The notes beneath the pieces are model-generated. The model saw nothing but the letters and a program-made list of their open reading frames with translations. It was not told where the DNA came from and ran no database searches. A stretch of DNA of 64,000 nt from Fistularia commersonii (taxonomy: Eukaryota; Chordata; Actinopteri; Syngnathiformes; Fistulariidae): the NCBI GenBank assembly GCA_037954325.1, contig JBBMNZ010000016.1, positions 1,550,001 to 1,614,000 of the forward strand, in the 5' to 3' direction. Shown one piece after another: positions 56,401 to 60,974 of the stretch. The translations under genes and the position numbers were made by a program. How positions within the stretch are numbered: position 1 is the stretch's first letter; each line of letters starts with the position of its first letter.

Positions 56401-58740
56401 CAGCTCAGACGAACGCCCGATGCCAGTTATCTTGTTCTGTGCCGTAAACTCCGCACAGCCTGATGGAGCAGAAGAGCTCATTCCAGTAGCCACGTTTAGA
56501 TCTGACAACAACTAATAAGGTTGTAATTTATGCAATATGCTGATTGACTGATACAGATCTCAAAAAGAAGAGCAGAAAATTACTGTCGTTGAAAATGAAC
56601 TTGTTCATTTGGAAGTGAAAACAATGTGATAAGTGTGATTGCAATTAACTAACACTTGTTCAACGCTATCAGGTCCGGGTTCTGTAGACCACGAGGCTTG
56701 GTTCTGCTAATCGCAAAATAGATTCAGGTTCAGTTGGACCAGTTCCTGTGAGAAAGTTGGACCAGTTCCTGTGAGAAAGTCCGGTAAATGATCAACGGAG
56801 CAATTCCTCAAAGCTAAATACAAGTCGATTTTATCGAAATAGAACGACGTGCGATGTTTTCTCATTTTCTAATCCGCAGGTATTCAAGTGTTTTGAATGA
56901 AAGACCGCATCCTTATCAGCAACACCAGCCGTATGTTAGAATGGATGGCTGATAGAGGGTAAAAAAAAAAAAGAAAAAAAAAGGTAAATGGAGCTTTTCA
57001 GAAGCGTCTCGGCGCAGCAACAAGGCAACGATTGCAACCTCGCCTCAGGATTCGTGCAGGCGTTTCTCAGTCGCGACCACGTCTGCGCCGCTCCGAGCTT
57101 TTATTTTCATTCACACAACTGTTTGGTGTGTTTACACAGACTAACTGAGCCCGCGTCCTTTAGCGAATGGACAACCACCCCTCCTCCTCCTCCTCCCCGC
57201 AACATCTCTTCCTTTGCACTCCAGGGAGACCAGAGGCAGCTGGCTGCAAAGTTTTCATTAGTAAGGACTGCAGGAAAAAAAATAAAAGAGATGGCAAATA
57301 TTTATCTTTGCACAGATTGCTGTGCAGGACCTGCATACAAAGCAAACCTTTCCTTTCAGAGGGTCGCGAAGTGAAACAGCGGGTGGAGGATGTGACTGTG
57401 TACCTTCAACTCCTGGAAGCGGAGTGGAGATGGTGTTCATGCATAGGTGGGCCTCAGTGTGGGGATGTGTGCTTGGATGTATAGCCTTCTATGAGTGTCC
57501 TTCAATGGGTGAAGGTGTTCTGCACCCGATAAGCGACTCACCCACGGCCTTGCACGTCTTGGTGACGGGGTCCATCTCGTAGCCCTCGTAGCATTCGCAC
57601 TTATAATCTCCTTTGTAGTTGATGCAGATCTGACTGCAGGCGTCTGGGTTCTCACATTCATCTATGTCTGTGGAGGAAGGTATAACAGAGGCATGAGAAC
57701 TTCTCAATTCTGTTTGTCAAACACAACTGGAAAGGAGTGCAACTTTTTGGGGTATACTTGTATGCCAAATGATTTTTTTTTTAAATCTTCTTGTCTTGGC
57801 AACTGGACTTGAATTTCTTCACTTGACGACCTTTCAGCCCTTATCCCAGAGGCTTCTTCAGTTCTAATGACCAAAATTCCAAATATAACTGCCACGTTTT
57901 TGGGCTGGTCAAGATTATGATGGGTTGTTGTGTAAACGAAAGAGTTGATCTGTGGAAACTAGTTGCAAGGGTTCTTTCTTGATTGTTTGCAGCAACCAGA
58001 ACCAGCTCCCGGTAGCTTTACCTTTTCACATTCCAATCCAGGTAATCCCACTAAATTGCCCCTTTGCTCCAACAAACGACACTCCGATTAGCATAACAAC
58101 CAGCTCTTACACCAAGTTTCTGCAGATTAACTCTAACCATTTACACAACAAGACCCACCATAAAATCTGAAGTTATATTCAGAAACTCCCCACAGGTCAT
58201 CGGAACTGAAGAAGTGGGAATAAAGCAAGTCTCTGAAACTTTTATGAAGCTGTGCCGTCAAATGTGAGCTGACCCAACATCACAATTCCTACATGTCTAA
58301 ATGAGCCAACACAGTGACCCGAGGTTCTTCTGTGTTCTTAAAGAATGTTGACAAGTGACCAGAACTCCAAATGGCTCTTGATAACATCTGACACTTGTGT
58401 ATAGCCGTCCACTCGTGATTCTGAAAAGCAGCTCTGAGGAGTTTTAGGCCTATCAGAACAAAACAACAGACCTTTGCTCATTTTTGGACTCTTCTGCTCC
58501 TCAGACTGTAGTCGGCAGGAGGGTTTGTGATAAAAATAGCATCATGGGGGTGGAATAACTCTTCTTTATCCGTCACACTCCCCCTGTTTCAATTCTATAT
58601 ATAAACATTTCCATTTTTACCTCCACAAGACTTTTTGTCCAGGAGCTTGTACCCAGAAGGACAGTCACACTCAAAGCCAATTCTCCGGTCTCTGCAGATG
58701 TGGGAGCAGCCGCCATTGTTGTCTGCACACTCATTCAAGC
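14490..58740 (-). CDS. lrp8: lrp8 (apoER2), 12 3'-terminal coding exons, gene partial at 5' end
   Basis: Single-pass endocytic and signalling receptor of the LDL-receptor family that binds reelin and apoE-type ligands at the cell surface. Joined exons: 58621-58740, 57542-57667, 44784-44955, 42352-42576, 40584-40702, 38332-38471, 33811-33952, 30688-30840, 27869-28237, 21375-21443, 15988-16178, 14490-14528. They give EGF-A, EGF-B, YWTD propeller, EGF-C, O-linked sugar domain, transmembrane helix and a tail with FDNPVY. Every boundary has AG/GT and all phases join without a stop, giving 620 residues. Lrp8 is preferred over vldlr because the protein ends RVALSLEDDGYP, close to the mammalian LRP8 terminus as I remember it, and EGF-B and the propeller read closest to LRP8. 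Signal peptide and LDL-A repeats are not seen and should lie beyond 64000. The gene spans over 44 kb because its introns are full of transposons. The assignment rests on recalled family sequences, not a search. Confidence 0.95.
14529..15987 (-). other. lrp8: lrp8 last intron
   Basis: Intron of 1459 bp flanked by GTGAGT and TTTGCAG. It contains a (TG)15 microsatellite at 14881-14910 and no recognised transposon. Nothing resembling an extra cytoplasmic-tail exon was found on the minus strand. Confidence 0.8.
14881..14910. repeat. (TG)15 microsatellite
   Basis: Fifteen perfect TG units in the last lrp8 intron. Confidence 0.95.
15988..16178 (-). CDS. lrp8: lrp8 exon: end of transmembrane helix and cytoplasmic tail
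   Basis: A 191-nt exon after ACATGCAG. It reads VPILATVVIGLLCTGGYLVW, a stop-transfer RNWRRKNTK stretch, then SMNFDNPVYRKTTED and GHVYPA. FDNPVY is the NPxY endocytosis signal that also binds Dab1 in reelin signalling. The exon ends at a consensus GTGAGT exactly after GHVYPA, matching the family exon boundary. Without splicing, the frame would stay open to a stop at 15877-15879 (see findings). Confidence 0.95.
16400..16870 (+). pseudogene. LINE C-terminal tail remnant
   Basis: Same family as 7822-8455: the plus strand contains the GAGGAGGGATGGTGAATATG, AGAGGACATGAAGTTAGTTG and AAGGTGGATTTGCTGTG blocks, i.e. degenerate REDMKLVGVREED and RWRRWICCEDP. No intact frame. Confidence 0.75.
17631..17657. 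repeat. G27 homopolymer
   Basis: Twenty-seven consecutive G on the plus strand inside a repeat-poor part of an lrp8 intron. In the transcribed orientation it is poly(C). Confidence 0.95.
17981..18011. repeat. (GT)n microsatellite
   Basis: About 15 GT units. Confidence 0.95.
18461..19154. mobile_element. complete hAT-type non-autonomous transposon with 8-bp TSD
   Basis: Begins CAGGGGTGTCAAACTCATTT and ends GTTTGACACCCCTG, near-perfect terminal inverted repeats. Flanked on both sides by GTCTAGAT (18453-18460 and 19155-19162), an exact 8-bp target duplication. The 694-bp body has no transposase frame; it includes ACTTGCTGGATCCACACCAA and TGCCATCTGCTGTAAGTTCT, shared with the copies at 22095 and 40741. 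8-bp TSD and CAGGGG termini are typical of the hAT superfamily. Confidence 0.93.
20225..21085 (-). pseudogene. LINE remnant with palindromic hinge
   Basis: Reverse orientation of the 7822-8455 family. It has two copies of the GRPKRR-type module either side of a palindrome at 20422-20463. At its high-coordinate end the minus strand reads FVDDIVICRESREQVEEHLD, a mutated FADD-type reverse transcriptase box (A to V). Multiple stops. Confidence 0.78.
20422..20463. repeat. perfect 17-bp palindrome, 8-bp spacer
   Basis: ATGGTTTGGACATGAAC at 20422-20438 and its exact reverse complement at 20447-20463, spacer AGAGGAGT. Decayed versions occur at equivalent places in other copies of this LINE family. 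Confidence 0.93.
21375..21443 (-). CDS. lrp8: lrp8 exon: juxtamembrane and first half of transmembrane helix
   Basis: A 69-nt exon after CCTCTCCCCAG, ending at GTGAGC. It encodes AASDHYLIGNNITVAVLGIV and then IPI, so it contains a possible N-glycosylation site (NNIT) and the outer half of the membrane helix. It is in phase 1 on both sides, so skipping it would keep the reading frame but remove half the membrane segment. It is too short to stand out as an open frame and was found by matching phases and the conserved split of the helix. Confidence 0.9.
22095..22552. mobile_element. hAT-type non-autonomous transposon, shorter copy
   Basis: Starts CAGGGGTGTCAAACTCATTT and ends TTTGACACCCCCCTG. 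Flanks GTACAGAT and GTATAGAC agree at six of eight positions, consistent with an aged 8-bp duplication. At 458 bp it lacks about 240 bp found in the 18461 copy. Confidence 0.87.
22880..23280 (+). repeat. dispersed repeat with extended 3' segment
   Basis: Contains ACCATTCATTCTCTCATCCA, CTGGACAATGTGGGGTCTC, the ACCCCACAGAGATTCGGGGA block and GCAGGGACCTTCTGACCACT. It continues with CCTGACCCAACAAGTTTGG and CATCCCGCTCCAAACCTTCC, which are also found after the repeat copy at 26600. Confidence 0.75.
23770..24005 (+). mobile_element. Penelope-like element tail
   Basis: ATTTACACAACAAGCCACCA, CCTGGCAGCTATATTTGGAA, GAGCTGAAGAAGCC and AATTCAAGTCCAGTTGCCAG in this order. It matches the region downstream of the GIY-YIG frame at 48100-48425. 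Confidence 0.7.
24939..25741. mobile_element. Tigger/pogo-like non-autonomous DNA transposon, second copy
   Basis: Starts CTGTGGACCCTCGC, ends GTGAGGGTCCGCTG, with TA immediately outside both ends. The body is shared with 6266-6947. It contains an A26 run (25662-25687), and its right end is partly duplicated: a GTAGCGAGGGCGTGAAAGCC block precedes the true terminus. No transposase frame. Confidence 0.8.
25920..26035 (+). mobile_element. Penelope-like element tail fragment
   Basis: Contains CTGAAACTGAGGAACCTCTG, GGATGAGAGGACGAACGTCT and AACCAAGTCCAGTTGCCATG, the same order of blocks as in the tail at 23770-24005. Confidence 0.6.
26600..27035 (+). repeat. dispersed repeat with extended 3' segment, second copy
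   Basis: Starts with CAATTCATTCATTCAGTATC, has TAGGGTCTCCAGTGAACCTC and AACCAAGGACCTTCTGGCC. It is followed by TCCTGACCCATCAAGTTTGG and CTAATCCCGCTCCAAACCAT as at 22880-23280. A second end block, CCAACCAGGGACCTTCTGGC, follows at 26979. Confidence 0.75.
27869..28237 (-). CDS. lrp8: lrp8 exon: O-linked sugar domain
   Basis: A 369-nt exon between GGGACGCAG and GTAAGG, both phase 1. It encodes about 123 residues dominated by Thr, Ser and Pro: a run of twelve Thr after RAR, then repeats of TTT, TST, SP and TAS motifs, ending IQRENNGNLSHR with a possible N-glycosylation site (NLS). In LDL-receptor-family proteins the equivalent exon carries clustered O-glycans that stiffen the stalk and affects proteolytic shedding. 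On the plus strand the Thr run is a GGT/GTG repeat. The frame stays open past the donor; I end the exon at GTAAGG because the next exon joins in phase there. Confidence 0.9.
28238..30687 (-). other. lrp8: lrp8 intron between EGF-C and O-linked exons
   Basis: Intron of 2450 bp. 28345-29190 holds pieces of LINE 3' tails, one interrupted by another. 29200-30687 has no recognised element; a plus-strand open frame of 98 codons at 29461-29757 resembles nothing I know and sits in intron sequence. Confidence 0.75.
28345..29190. repeat. cluster of nested LINE tail pieces
   Basis: 28345-28510 resembles 5280-5420 (GTTAGCGTTAGCCTAGCCCC, then GGGCGTGGCTTGATCTACC). 28880-28925 is a LINE-end-like AAAGAATTTCCTCCATTGGG segment. 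28957-29082 is a reversed piece of the 7822-8455 family (GGTCTTCCCCTTGACCTCCT). 29085-29190 resumes the first tail with CAACTGGTCGAGGCAGAAAG. Confidence 0.55.
30688..30840 (-). CDS. lrp8: lrp8 exon: EGF-C domain
   Basis: A 153-nt exon after TCCCCGAAG, ending at GTAAGT. It reads APDTCNMGSLPNGGCEYLCL, then HSPKYTCACPDGMELGPDMR and a final cysteine, so the six cysteines of the third EGF module are all present. This module closes the EGF-precursor homology region and leads into the O-linked domain. Its acceptor has a short pyrimidine tract interrupted by GTTCATCCCC. Confidence 0.94.
31195..32312 (-). pseudogene. LINE remnant with reverse transcriptase FADD segment
   Basis: Minus-strand frame 32227-32021 reads MERLTDEVRRESPW, then MFADDVVIYSESREKVEEHL and WRYALERRGMKVS. 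FADD is the catalytic box of reverse transcriptase. Lower coordinates carry the RPKRR/VREDMK 3' module twice, with a hinge near 31470-31515 that has gained about 80 bp of foreign sequence. Several frame breaks, so not functional. Confidence 0.82.
32370..32500 (+). repeat. dispersed repeat fragment
   Basis: Contains CCAACCATTCACTGTCTCAC joined to GAGGCAGAAGCTCTAACCAC and TGCACCAC. The central block of the repeat is deleted. Confidence 0.6.
33625..33715 (+). repeat. LINE 3' tail fragment
   Basis: GAGCGTGGTCCAGACCTGCT, CCACATGGTAAGTGTCATG and TTGGGATTTGGCGCTGTAGA followed by AATAAAA. Same 3' end as 5280-5690. Confidence 0.65.
33811..33952 (-). CDS. lrp8: lrp8 exon: beta-propeller part 5
   Basis: A 142-nt exon between TTGCACAG and GTAGTC. 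It reads DYIYWTDLEEEAIYSVNRLT, then AEHLNNPLDLVVFHEQRQPK, the last propeller blade with YWTD and the NNP loop. A LINE 3' tail ends about 95 bp beyond its 3' end within the next intron. Confidence 0.95.
34010..34565 (+). repeat. LINE 3' tail interrupted by a short hAT element
   Basis: The left part runs to 34258 and includes CTGGCTGGTCGAGGCAGAAG. The right part begins at 34472 and contains GAGCGTGGTCCGGATCTGCT. Removing 34259-34471 restores the order of blocks seen at 5280-5690 and 33625. Confidence 0.65.
34259..34471. mobile_element. short hAT-type element
   Basis: 213 bp, with ends CACGGGTGTCAAACTC and GAGTTTGACACCCCCG. Flanks CTGTAGGC and CTTAAGGC agree at six of eight positions. The inner sequence has GGGGCCACATGGAGG and GGCCCACGGCCC, as in other elements of this terminus type. 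Confidence 0.82.
35640..35735 (+). mobile_element. Penelope-like element tail fragment
   Basis: ACCTGAAGAAGACTTTGGGA, GGGGACACGTCTTCGAGG and AACCTCCGCAGACATG in the order of the longer tail at 23770-24005. Confidence 0.6.
35740..35960 (+). repeat. dispersed repeat copy, 5' truncated
   Basis: CATCTGGACAATGTAGCGCT, ATGTTTTTGGACTGCGGG, the AACCCAACGCAGACATTGCA block and CCAACCAGGGACCTTCTGGC. Confidence 0.75.
36500..36709 (+). pseudogene. short LINE-like C-terminal fragment
   Basis: Ends FEGLPSGHGLHCPACKTQRG followed by LTFVPRTVQLLNS and a stop. The LPSG..CPxCKT..FVP(T)xxxLLN pattern recalls LINE C-termini. Too short to classify. Confidence 0.45.
38332..38471 (-). CDS. lrp8: lrp8 exon: beta-propeller part 4
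   Basis: A 140-nt exon after CCTCTCAG, ending at GTACTG. It reads DLSNRRLYWVDSKLHLLSSV and ends GHPFALTVFE in phase 0. LYWVDSKLH is strongly conserved in LRP8 and VLDLR. The donor GTACTG is a weak but acceptable GT site; the homologous boundary after VFE supports it. Confidence 0.95.
38472..40583 (-). other. lrp8: lrp8 intron, no recognised element
   Basis: Intron of about 2.1 kb bounded by GTACGG and CTCTCAG. I see no transposon, RNA gene or tandem array in it beyond short A/T homopolymers. Confidence 0.7.
40584..40702 (-). CDS. lrp8: lrp8 exon: beta-propeller part 3
   Basis: A 119-nt exon between TCTCCCAG and GTACGG. It reads FMYWSDWGVQAKIEKAGMNG, then VLVSEHIEWPNGITL, the blade with YWSDWG followed by the WPNGIT strand. 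The acceptor lies beside a (GA)n run at 40709-40723, and a hAT element starts 38 bp upstream of the exon at 40741. Confidence 0.96.
40741..41740. mobile_element. hAT-type element with nested TA-inserting transposon
   Basis: Same family as 18461-19154. The right end CACCCCTG at 41733-41740 is intact; the left end has lost its first ten bases and starts AAACTCATTTTGG. Flanks AGTTAGAT (40733-40740) and AGTTAGAA (41741-41748) match at seven of eight positions. A separate 287-bp element is inserted at 41178-41464, which accounts for the extra length. Confidence 0.87.
41178..41464. mobile_element. TA-inserting non-autonomous transposon
   Basis: Ends CCGTAATTTCCGGAC and GTCCGGAAATTACGG are exact 15-bp inverted repeats, with TA outside both. 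It sits in the hAT element at a point where the 18461 copy reads GCAGGTACATTTCT, so the empty site has a single TA. The body of 287 bp has no frame. TA duplication suggests Tc1/mariner-type integration, but the family is not identified. Confidence 0.9.
42352..42576 (-). CDS. lrp8: lrp8 exon: beta-propeller part 2
   Basis: A 225-nt exon preceded by TTTTCTAG and followed by GTAAGT. It encodes AYINKASDSSQQ, then SPEGLAVDWVHKNIYWTDSG and SEPRAIAVDP, two canonical propeller strands with an intact YWTD box. It ends with GG of a glycine codon completed by the next exon. Confidence 0.96.
44254..44289. repeat. (CA)n microsatellite
   Basis: CA tract with one AA interruption. Confidence 0.9.
44392..44449. 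repeat. (CA)n microsatellite
   Basis: CA tract interrupted by GCGCG near its left end. Confidence 0.9.
44593..44712. repeat. 15-bp minisatellite, eight units
   Basis: Eight contiguous imperfect units with consensus RGGAACGTTCTGCAG; the first is GGGAACGTTCTGCGA and the eighth GGGAAAGTTCTGCGA. All units keep exact 15-bp spacing. Confidence 0.88.
44784..44955 (-). CDS. lrp8: lrp8 exon: beta-propeller part 1
   Basis: A 172-nt exon between CGTTAG and GTGAGC. It begins GKSPYLMFTNRHEIRRIDLL and includes NAVALDVDV and MFWCD, the first blade signature of the YWTD propeller (usual WTD replaced by WCD, as in other family members). Entry is phase 1 and exit leaves AG of a serine codon, which the next exon completes. 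Confidence 0.95.
45070..45350 (+). repeat. dispersed repeat copy
   Basis: AATATTCATTCATCTATGAA, CTCTGGACAATCCGGGGTT, CCCACGCAGACACGGGGAGA and AATCCAACCAGGGACGCCTT in order, ending at a CCACCGTGCCACCA block. Confidence 0.75.
45385..45825 (+). pseudogene. non-LTR retrotransposon fragment
   Basis: Reads NLALNTDKTKDMIVDMRKET, then LLDFLRRLRRFSMLPKILSN, CIVESCITALVNG and FLPSRYRSVKYRTAKLKNSF. This is the C-terminal part of a fish LINE with internal deletions and stops. KTKDMIVDMR corresponds to the KTKEMVVDFR strand after the FADD box in related elements. Confidence 0.75.
47458..47684 (+). mobile_element. tRNA-derived SINE
   Basis: Begins TTGGGGCCGTGTGGTGTAGG (A-box-like) with GCTTTGATTCCCGG (B-box-like) about 50 bp later, then a fish-SINE-like body (GTGCTCCCCTGGCGCTGATG, TTTCCCCACGGGGATTAATA) and an ATT-repeat end. 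The arrangement fits a pol III SINE; no free tRNA is implied. Confidence 0.7.
47687..48425 (+). pseudogene. Penelope-like element with GIY-YIG endonuclease region
   Basis: Frame 47687-48087 reads PVHFKPNDTLREKLGHPKEK, then MENVVYAVTCAEDCDEVYIG and KTKQPLHKRMVRHRRANTSG, followed by FEDSNVRILPRE, GVKEAIFVKTEKG and YNAVLGSK before a stop. VVYAVTC..VYIGKT is the GIY-YIG nuclease core of Penelope-like elements, with the conserved downstream HRR. The reverse transcriptase is absent and a short deletion lies after LPRE. 48100-48425 is the element's tail, shared with several other places in the window. Confidence 0.88.
48540..49061 (+). pseudogene. hAT transposase remnant with BED zinc finger
   Basis: In a frame at 48642-48828 the plus strand reads VCLLCYEAASVVKEYILQCH followed by FDTKHGAKYAKVSLPENQQ, a BED-type zinc finger (CxxC then H-x4-H). 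A frameshift near 48800 moves to a frame that continues QNVFMKAASKNTAAVKANF, matching the region after the finger in ZBED-like hAT transposases. The right end at 49046-49061 is GAGTTTGACACTCCTG, the terminus type of the short hAT elements here. The left terminus is missing and the catalytic core is absent. Start coordinate is approximate. Confidence 0.78.
50960..51080 (-). repeat. dispersed repeat fragment
   Basis: The minus strand reads ACCTCCTGCATGTTTTTGGA and CGGTGGGAGGAACCACGGAG, then a GGAATCCAGCCGGAGACCTT end block. Confidence 0.65.
51860..52405 (-). repeat. LINE 3' UTR (same family as 60975-62115) with nested TA element
   Basis: Reverse complement matches 61835-62110: GAGGTGTCCGATGAAGG, CCCCAATGATCTGCC, GTGGTGTCTGTTTGGTAGGG and ACACCTTGTCCTGTGTATCA in the same order. 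The TA-inserting transposon at 52008-52291 interrupts it. No coding part is present. Confidence 0.75.
52008..52291. mobile_element. TA-inserting non-autonomous transposon, second copy
   Basis: Ends CCATATTTTCTGGAC and GTCCAGAAAGTACGG are imperfect inverted repeats flanked by TA. The body aligns with 41178-41464 (TATCTTGGTCTTCCTCCTGC, GTCCGATGTGACGAGGCTAA). The related LINE 3' UTR at 61960-61975 lacks the insertion and has a single TA. Confidence 0.87.
53065..53464 (-). mobile_element. longer, decayed copy of the TA-inserting transposon
   Basis: On the minus strand the left end is CATTCATTTCCTGACTATTG near 53464 and the right end GCCGCGGTGTCGGAAAAAAT near 53065. The middle has GCTATCTTGGTCTTCCTCTT and GGCCCGATATGACGAGGC. 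It contains about 130 bp (about 53262-53390) not found in the two shorter copies. Confidence 0.72.
56734..56779. repeat. exact 23-bp tandem duplication
   Basis: TTGGACCAGTTCCTGTGAGA followed by AAG occurs twice head to tail without a mismatch. Confidence 0.95.
57542..57667 (-). CDS. lrp8: lrp8 exon: calcium-binding EGF-B domain
   Basis: A 126-nt exon after CCTCCACAG, ending at GTGAGT. It opens DIDECENPDACSQIC, the DxDEC start of a calcium-binding EGF module, and continues with YKCECYEGYEMD to CKAVG. In LDL-receptor-family proteins this pair of EGF modules packs against the propeller and takes part in acid-induced ligand release. The intron to the previous exon is only 953 bp and holds two Penelope tails in opposite orientation; the next intron is 12.6 kb. 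Confidence 0.96.
57785..58230. mobile_element. two Penelope tails in inverted orientation
   Basis: 57785-57945 is a minus-strand tail (its reverse complement contains AACTGAAGAAGCCTCTGGGA and CAAGTCCAGTTGCCAAGAC). 57985-58230 is a plus-strand tail (ACCTTTTCACATTCCAATCC, TTTACACAACAAGACCCACC, GGAACTGAAGAAG). They lie about 40 bp apart inside the 953-bp intron between EGF-A and EGF-B. Confidence 0.7.
58621..58740 (-). CDS. lrp8: lrp8 exon: EGF-A domain
   Basis: A 120-nt exon preceded by TCTCCGCAG and followed by GTAAAA. It begins with the last two bases of a split codon and reads LNECADNNGGCSHIC, then a second half with FECDCPSGYKLLD, giving the six cysteines of the first EGF module that follows the LDL-A repeats. 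It ends in phase 1; the completed codon is the Asp that opens EGF-B. This is the most 5' lrp8 exon I can find in the window. Confidence 0.95.
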
Positions 58741-59017
58741 CTGCGGAGAAAAGGATAGAAGGACGGAGTGCAGTGAGATAGGGATTAATTGAGTCGATGA
58801 ATGAAGTCGCCAGCCTTTGCCGACTCGTGATGTCAGATTTCTCTGGGCATTAACAGCAGCTGCAAAGCAAACACGCATTTACAAACAACTGATGAGGCAA
58901 ACAGTCCATAAGAGTCAGGCAATACCCATGGGCTGAAGCTGTTGCTACTTTTGCCATGAAAGTGAAACACTTGATGAATAATGAACAAAACAGATTTAGC
59001 CGGGGTTCCTGAATCGG

Positions 59018-59200
59018 TCATTCATTCATTCGTTCATTATCTCCACCGCTTATCCTGGATCCAGGGTTGCAGGCGGAGTGCTGGAGTCTATCTAAGGTGT
59101 GATTGTGGGGTTCACCCTGGACCAATCATAGGGCCTCAGGGACAAAGAACCATTCAGTCCCTCATTCGCACATCTGGACACGGCCTCCAGTGAACCTTCT
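59018..59200 (+). repeat. dispersed repeat copy, 3' truncated
   Basis: TCATTCATTCATTCGTTCAT, CCACCGCTTATCCTGGATCC, GGGTTCACCCTGGACCAATC and AACCATTCAGTCCCTCATTC. This copy best shows the 5' half of the repeat. Confidence 0.75.
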
Positions 59201-59560
59201 CCTTTTTCCTTTGGGCTTCAAGGGTGGATCAACCTTCTCCATCTAACCCTATTTCTGGATCCTCCTCTCTCAAACCAACTAACTTCATATCCTCTGTCAC
59301 TACGTCCAACAATCTTCTATTTGGTCTTCCTCTAGACATCCAATTCTTGCATCCATCTACCGATATATTCACTATCCCTCCTCTGTACGTGACCCAACCA
59401 TCTCAATCTGTCTTCATCTCAAAAACTCCAACATGTGCCGTCCCTCTGATGGATTCATTCTGATCTTATCTGTTCTTGTCACTCCCAAAGAGAATTTCAA
59501 CATCTTCATGTCTGCAACCTCCAGCCCTGCCTCCTGTTTTTGGGTCAATGTCACTGTTTC
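59195..59560 (-). pseudogene. LINE C-terminal tail remnant
   Basis: Reverse orientation of the 7822-8455 family: TTGGTCTTCCTCTAGACATC and CCCTCCTCTGTACGTGACCC blocks, corresponding to the GRPKRR and HVQRR stretches. No open frame. Confidence 0.7.
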
Positions 59561-59640
59561 TTGAGCATACAGGGCCTCCAATGAACCTACCGCATGTTTT
59601 TGGACTGTGGGAGGAAGTTTGTCGGGGATTAGTATCAATG
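59555..59640 (+). repeat. dispersed repeat fragment
   Basis: CAGGGCCTCCAATGAACCTA and CGCATGTTTTTGGACTGTGG directly abut the LINE tail. Confidence 0.6.
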
Positions 59641-60804
59641 GGAGGGGTCTGAAAATAAACACCTCGATCCTCTGTATCCAATGGATTGCAGACAAAATTC
59701 CCAGCACACTTGTTTATGTCAACCGTCTCACGTTTCAGATGATCGAGCCTTGGTGAGGACGTTATTCAGAGCAGCTCAGAGGAGACATGGGCGGATGTGT
59801 GTGTGTGCGCGCAAAGGATATTTGTTTGGACACAGGTGTGTGTTTGTGCACATAACCCACGGGCAAGGATCTCTGGAAAACGTCCATTCTCAGGCATGGC
59901 GGTCGGGCACCAGGTGGGAGTTAGAAATTTTGGACCAGCACCTGGTGCACGCTCCCTTTCATCACGGCCATTTGCTGCTTTCTTTTTCTCTACACCACAA
60001 TTAATCACTGTGCATTCTGACTGTCCTCCAGAGGGAATGTAGAAGGATCACTGCACAACGCTAGAGGGGGTGCTTCATTGCCAGCTTTACATTAAAGATT
60101 TAGCTTCAAGGCTACAGGTATCACCCAGAGGAGGAGGTGGGGAACGCGTACAGGAATAGAAATCGAGAGGTGATCGGAGCAAAAGTGAGGTTGTGCGAAT
60201 GACATTGAACTTGGCGTTGCATTTTCACAGAACCGCCAGTTAGACCTGGAAAGTCTGAGGAAATGGGAGGATGAAGCAGGGGTTTGTGATTGACAGCAGC
60301 TTTGGAGATCCGCTTGAAGGCAGCCGTACAAAGGACGGTTCCTTCAAGGTGAAGCACTCCCATTTGCATCGACGGCACGACTAAAACCCGGTCCATCCGT
60401 GGACTTGGTTGATGACAGTTACAGAGATGAATTATCTTCAGTCCATCATTCAAGAAAGAGACAGTTTAGTAGATGATGGCGGTTTGTGCGTCCAATAAAT
60501 ACATAGCAGCATGCAAAAGGAGAATTCGCCTCCATGGATATACTAACGCCACATTGTTTTCGTCTTCTTTTTGTTGGTTTCACTTGTCGCACTTGAGCAT
60601 ACCGTGCAAGACTGCCCACTCTACGTCCTCTTGCAATGCTCTGTTTGGCTCCGCAAGCCTACCCCCCCGGGATCAGAATTCCACAGAATTGGGGAGGAAA
60701 TGAACGCAGAGGACGGACTAGAGCTCCAACTGTATGCAGAGCTCACTTTGAGCAGAAATGAGCCTTCAGGCTGATTTAGGCTCATTTAGTCAGAAACAAC
60801 ATCA

Positions 60805-60965
60805 TTTTCATCAGTCGTCTTCTTGTTTGGGTTTCTACCCTTAGGGGCCACAACGATCCAACCTCCTCCCTCTAACCCTCTTTTCTGTATCCTCCTCTCT
60901 CACACTGACTAACTTCATGTCCTTATTCAAAACAATCCTGAATCTTCTCTCTGCTCTTCCACTAG
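60805..60965 (-). pseudogene. LINE C-terminal tail fragment
   Basis: Minus-strand VREEDTEKRVRGRRLDRCGP is the end of the same LINE family as 7822-8455. Confidence 0.65.
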
Positions 60966-60974
60966 AACTCCGAG

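Larger units (their letters stand above)
44956..57541 (-). other. lrp8: lrp8 12.6-kb intron
   Basis: Largest intron in the window. It carries a dispersed repeat and LINE fragment (45070-45825), a SINE (47458-47684), a Penelope remnant (47687-48425), a BED-finger hAT remnant (48540-49061), a dispersed-repeat fragment (50960-51080), a LINE 3' UTR carrying a TA-inserting element (51860-52405) and a longer copy of that element (53065-53464). 45830-47450, 49070-50950 and 53470-57541 hold nothing I recognise apart from a 23-bp tandem duplication at 56734-56779. Confidence 0.75.

Noticed and set aside
14490..58740. vldlr as the identity of the receptor
   Set aside because: The terminal exon RVALSLEDDGYP and the EGF-B and tail sequence fit lrp8 better; vldlr has a different C-terminus as I recall it.
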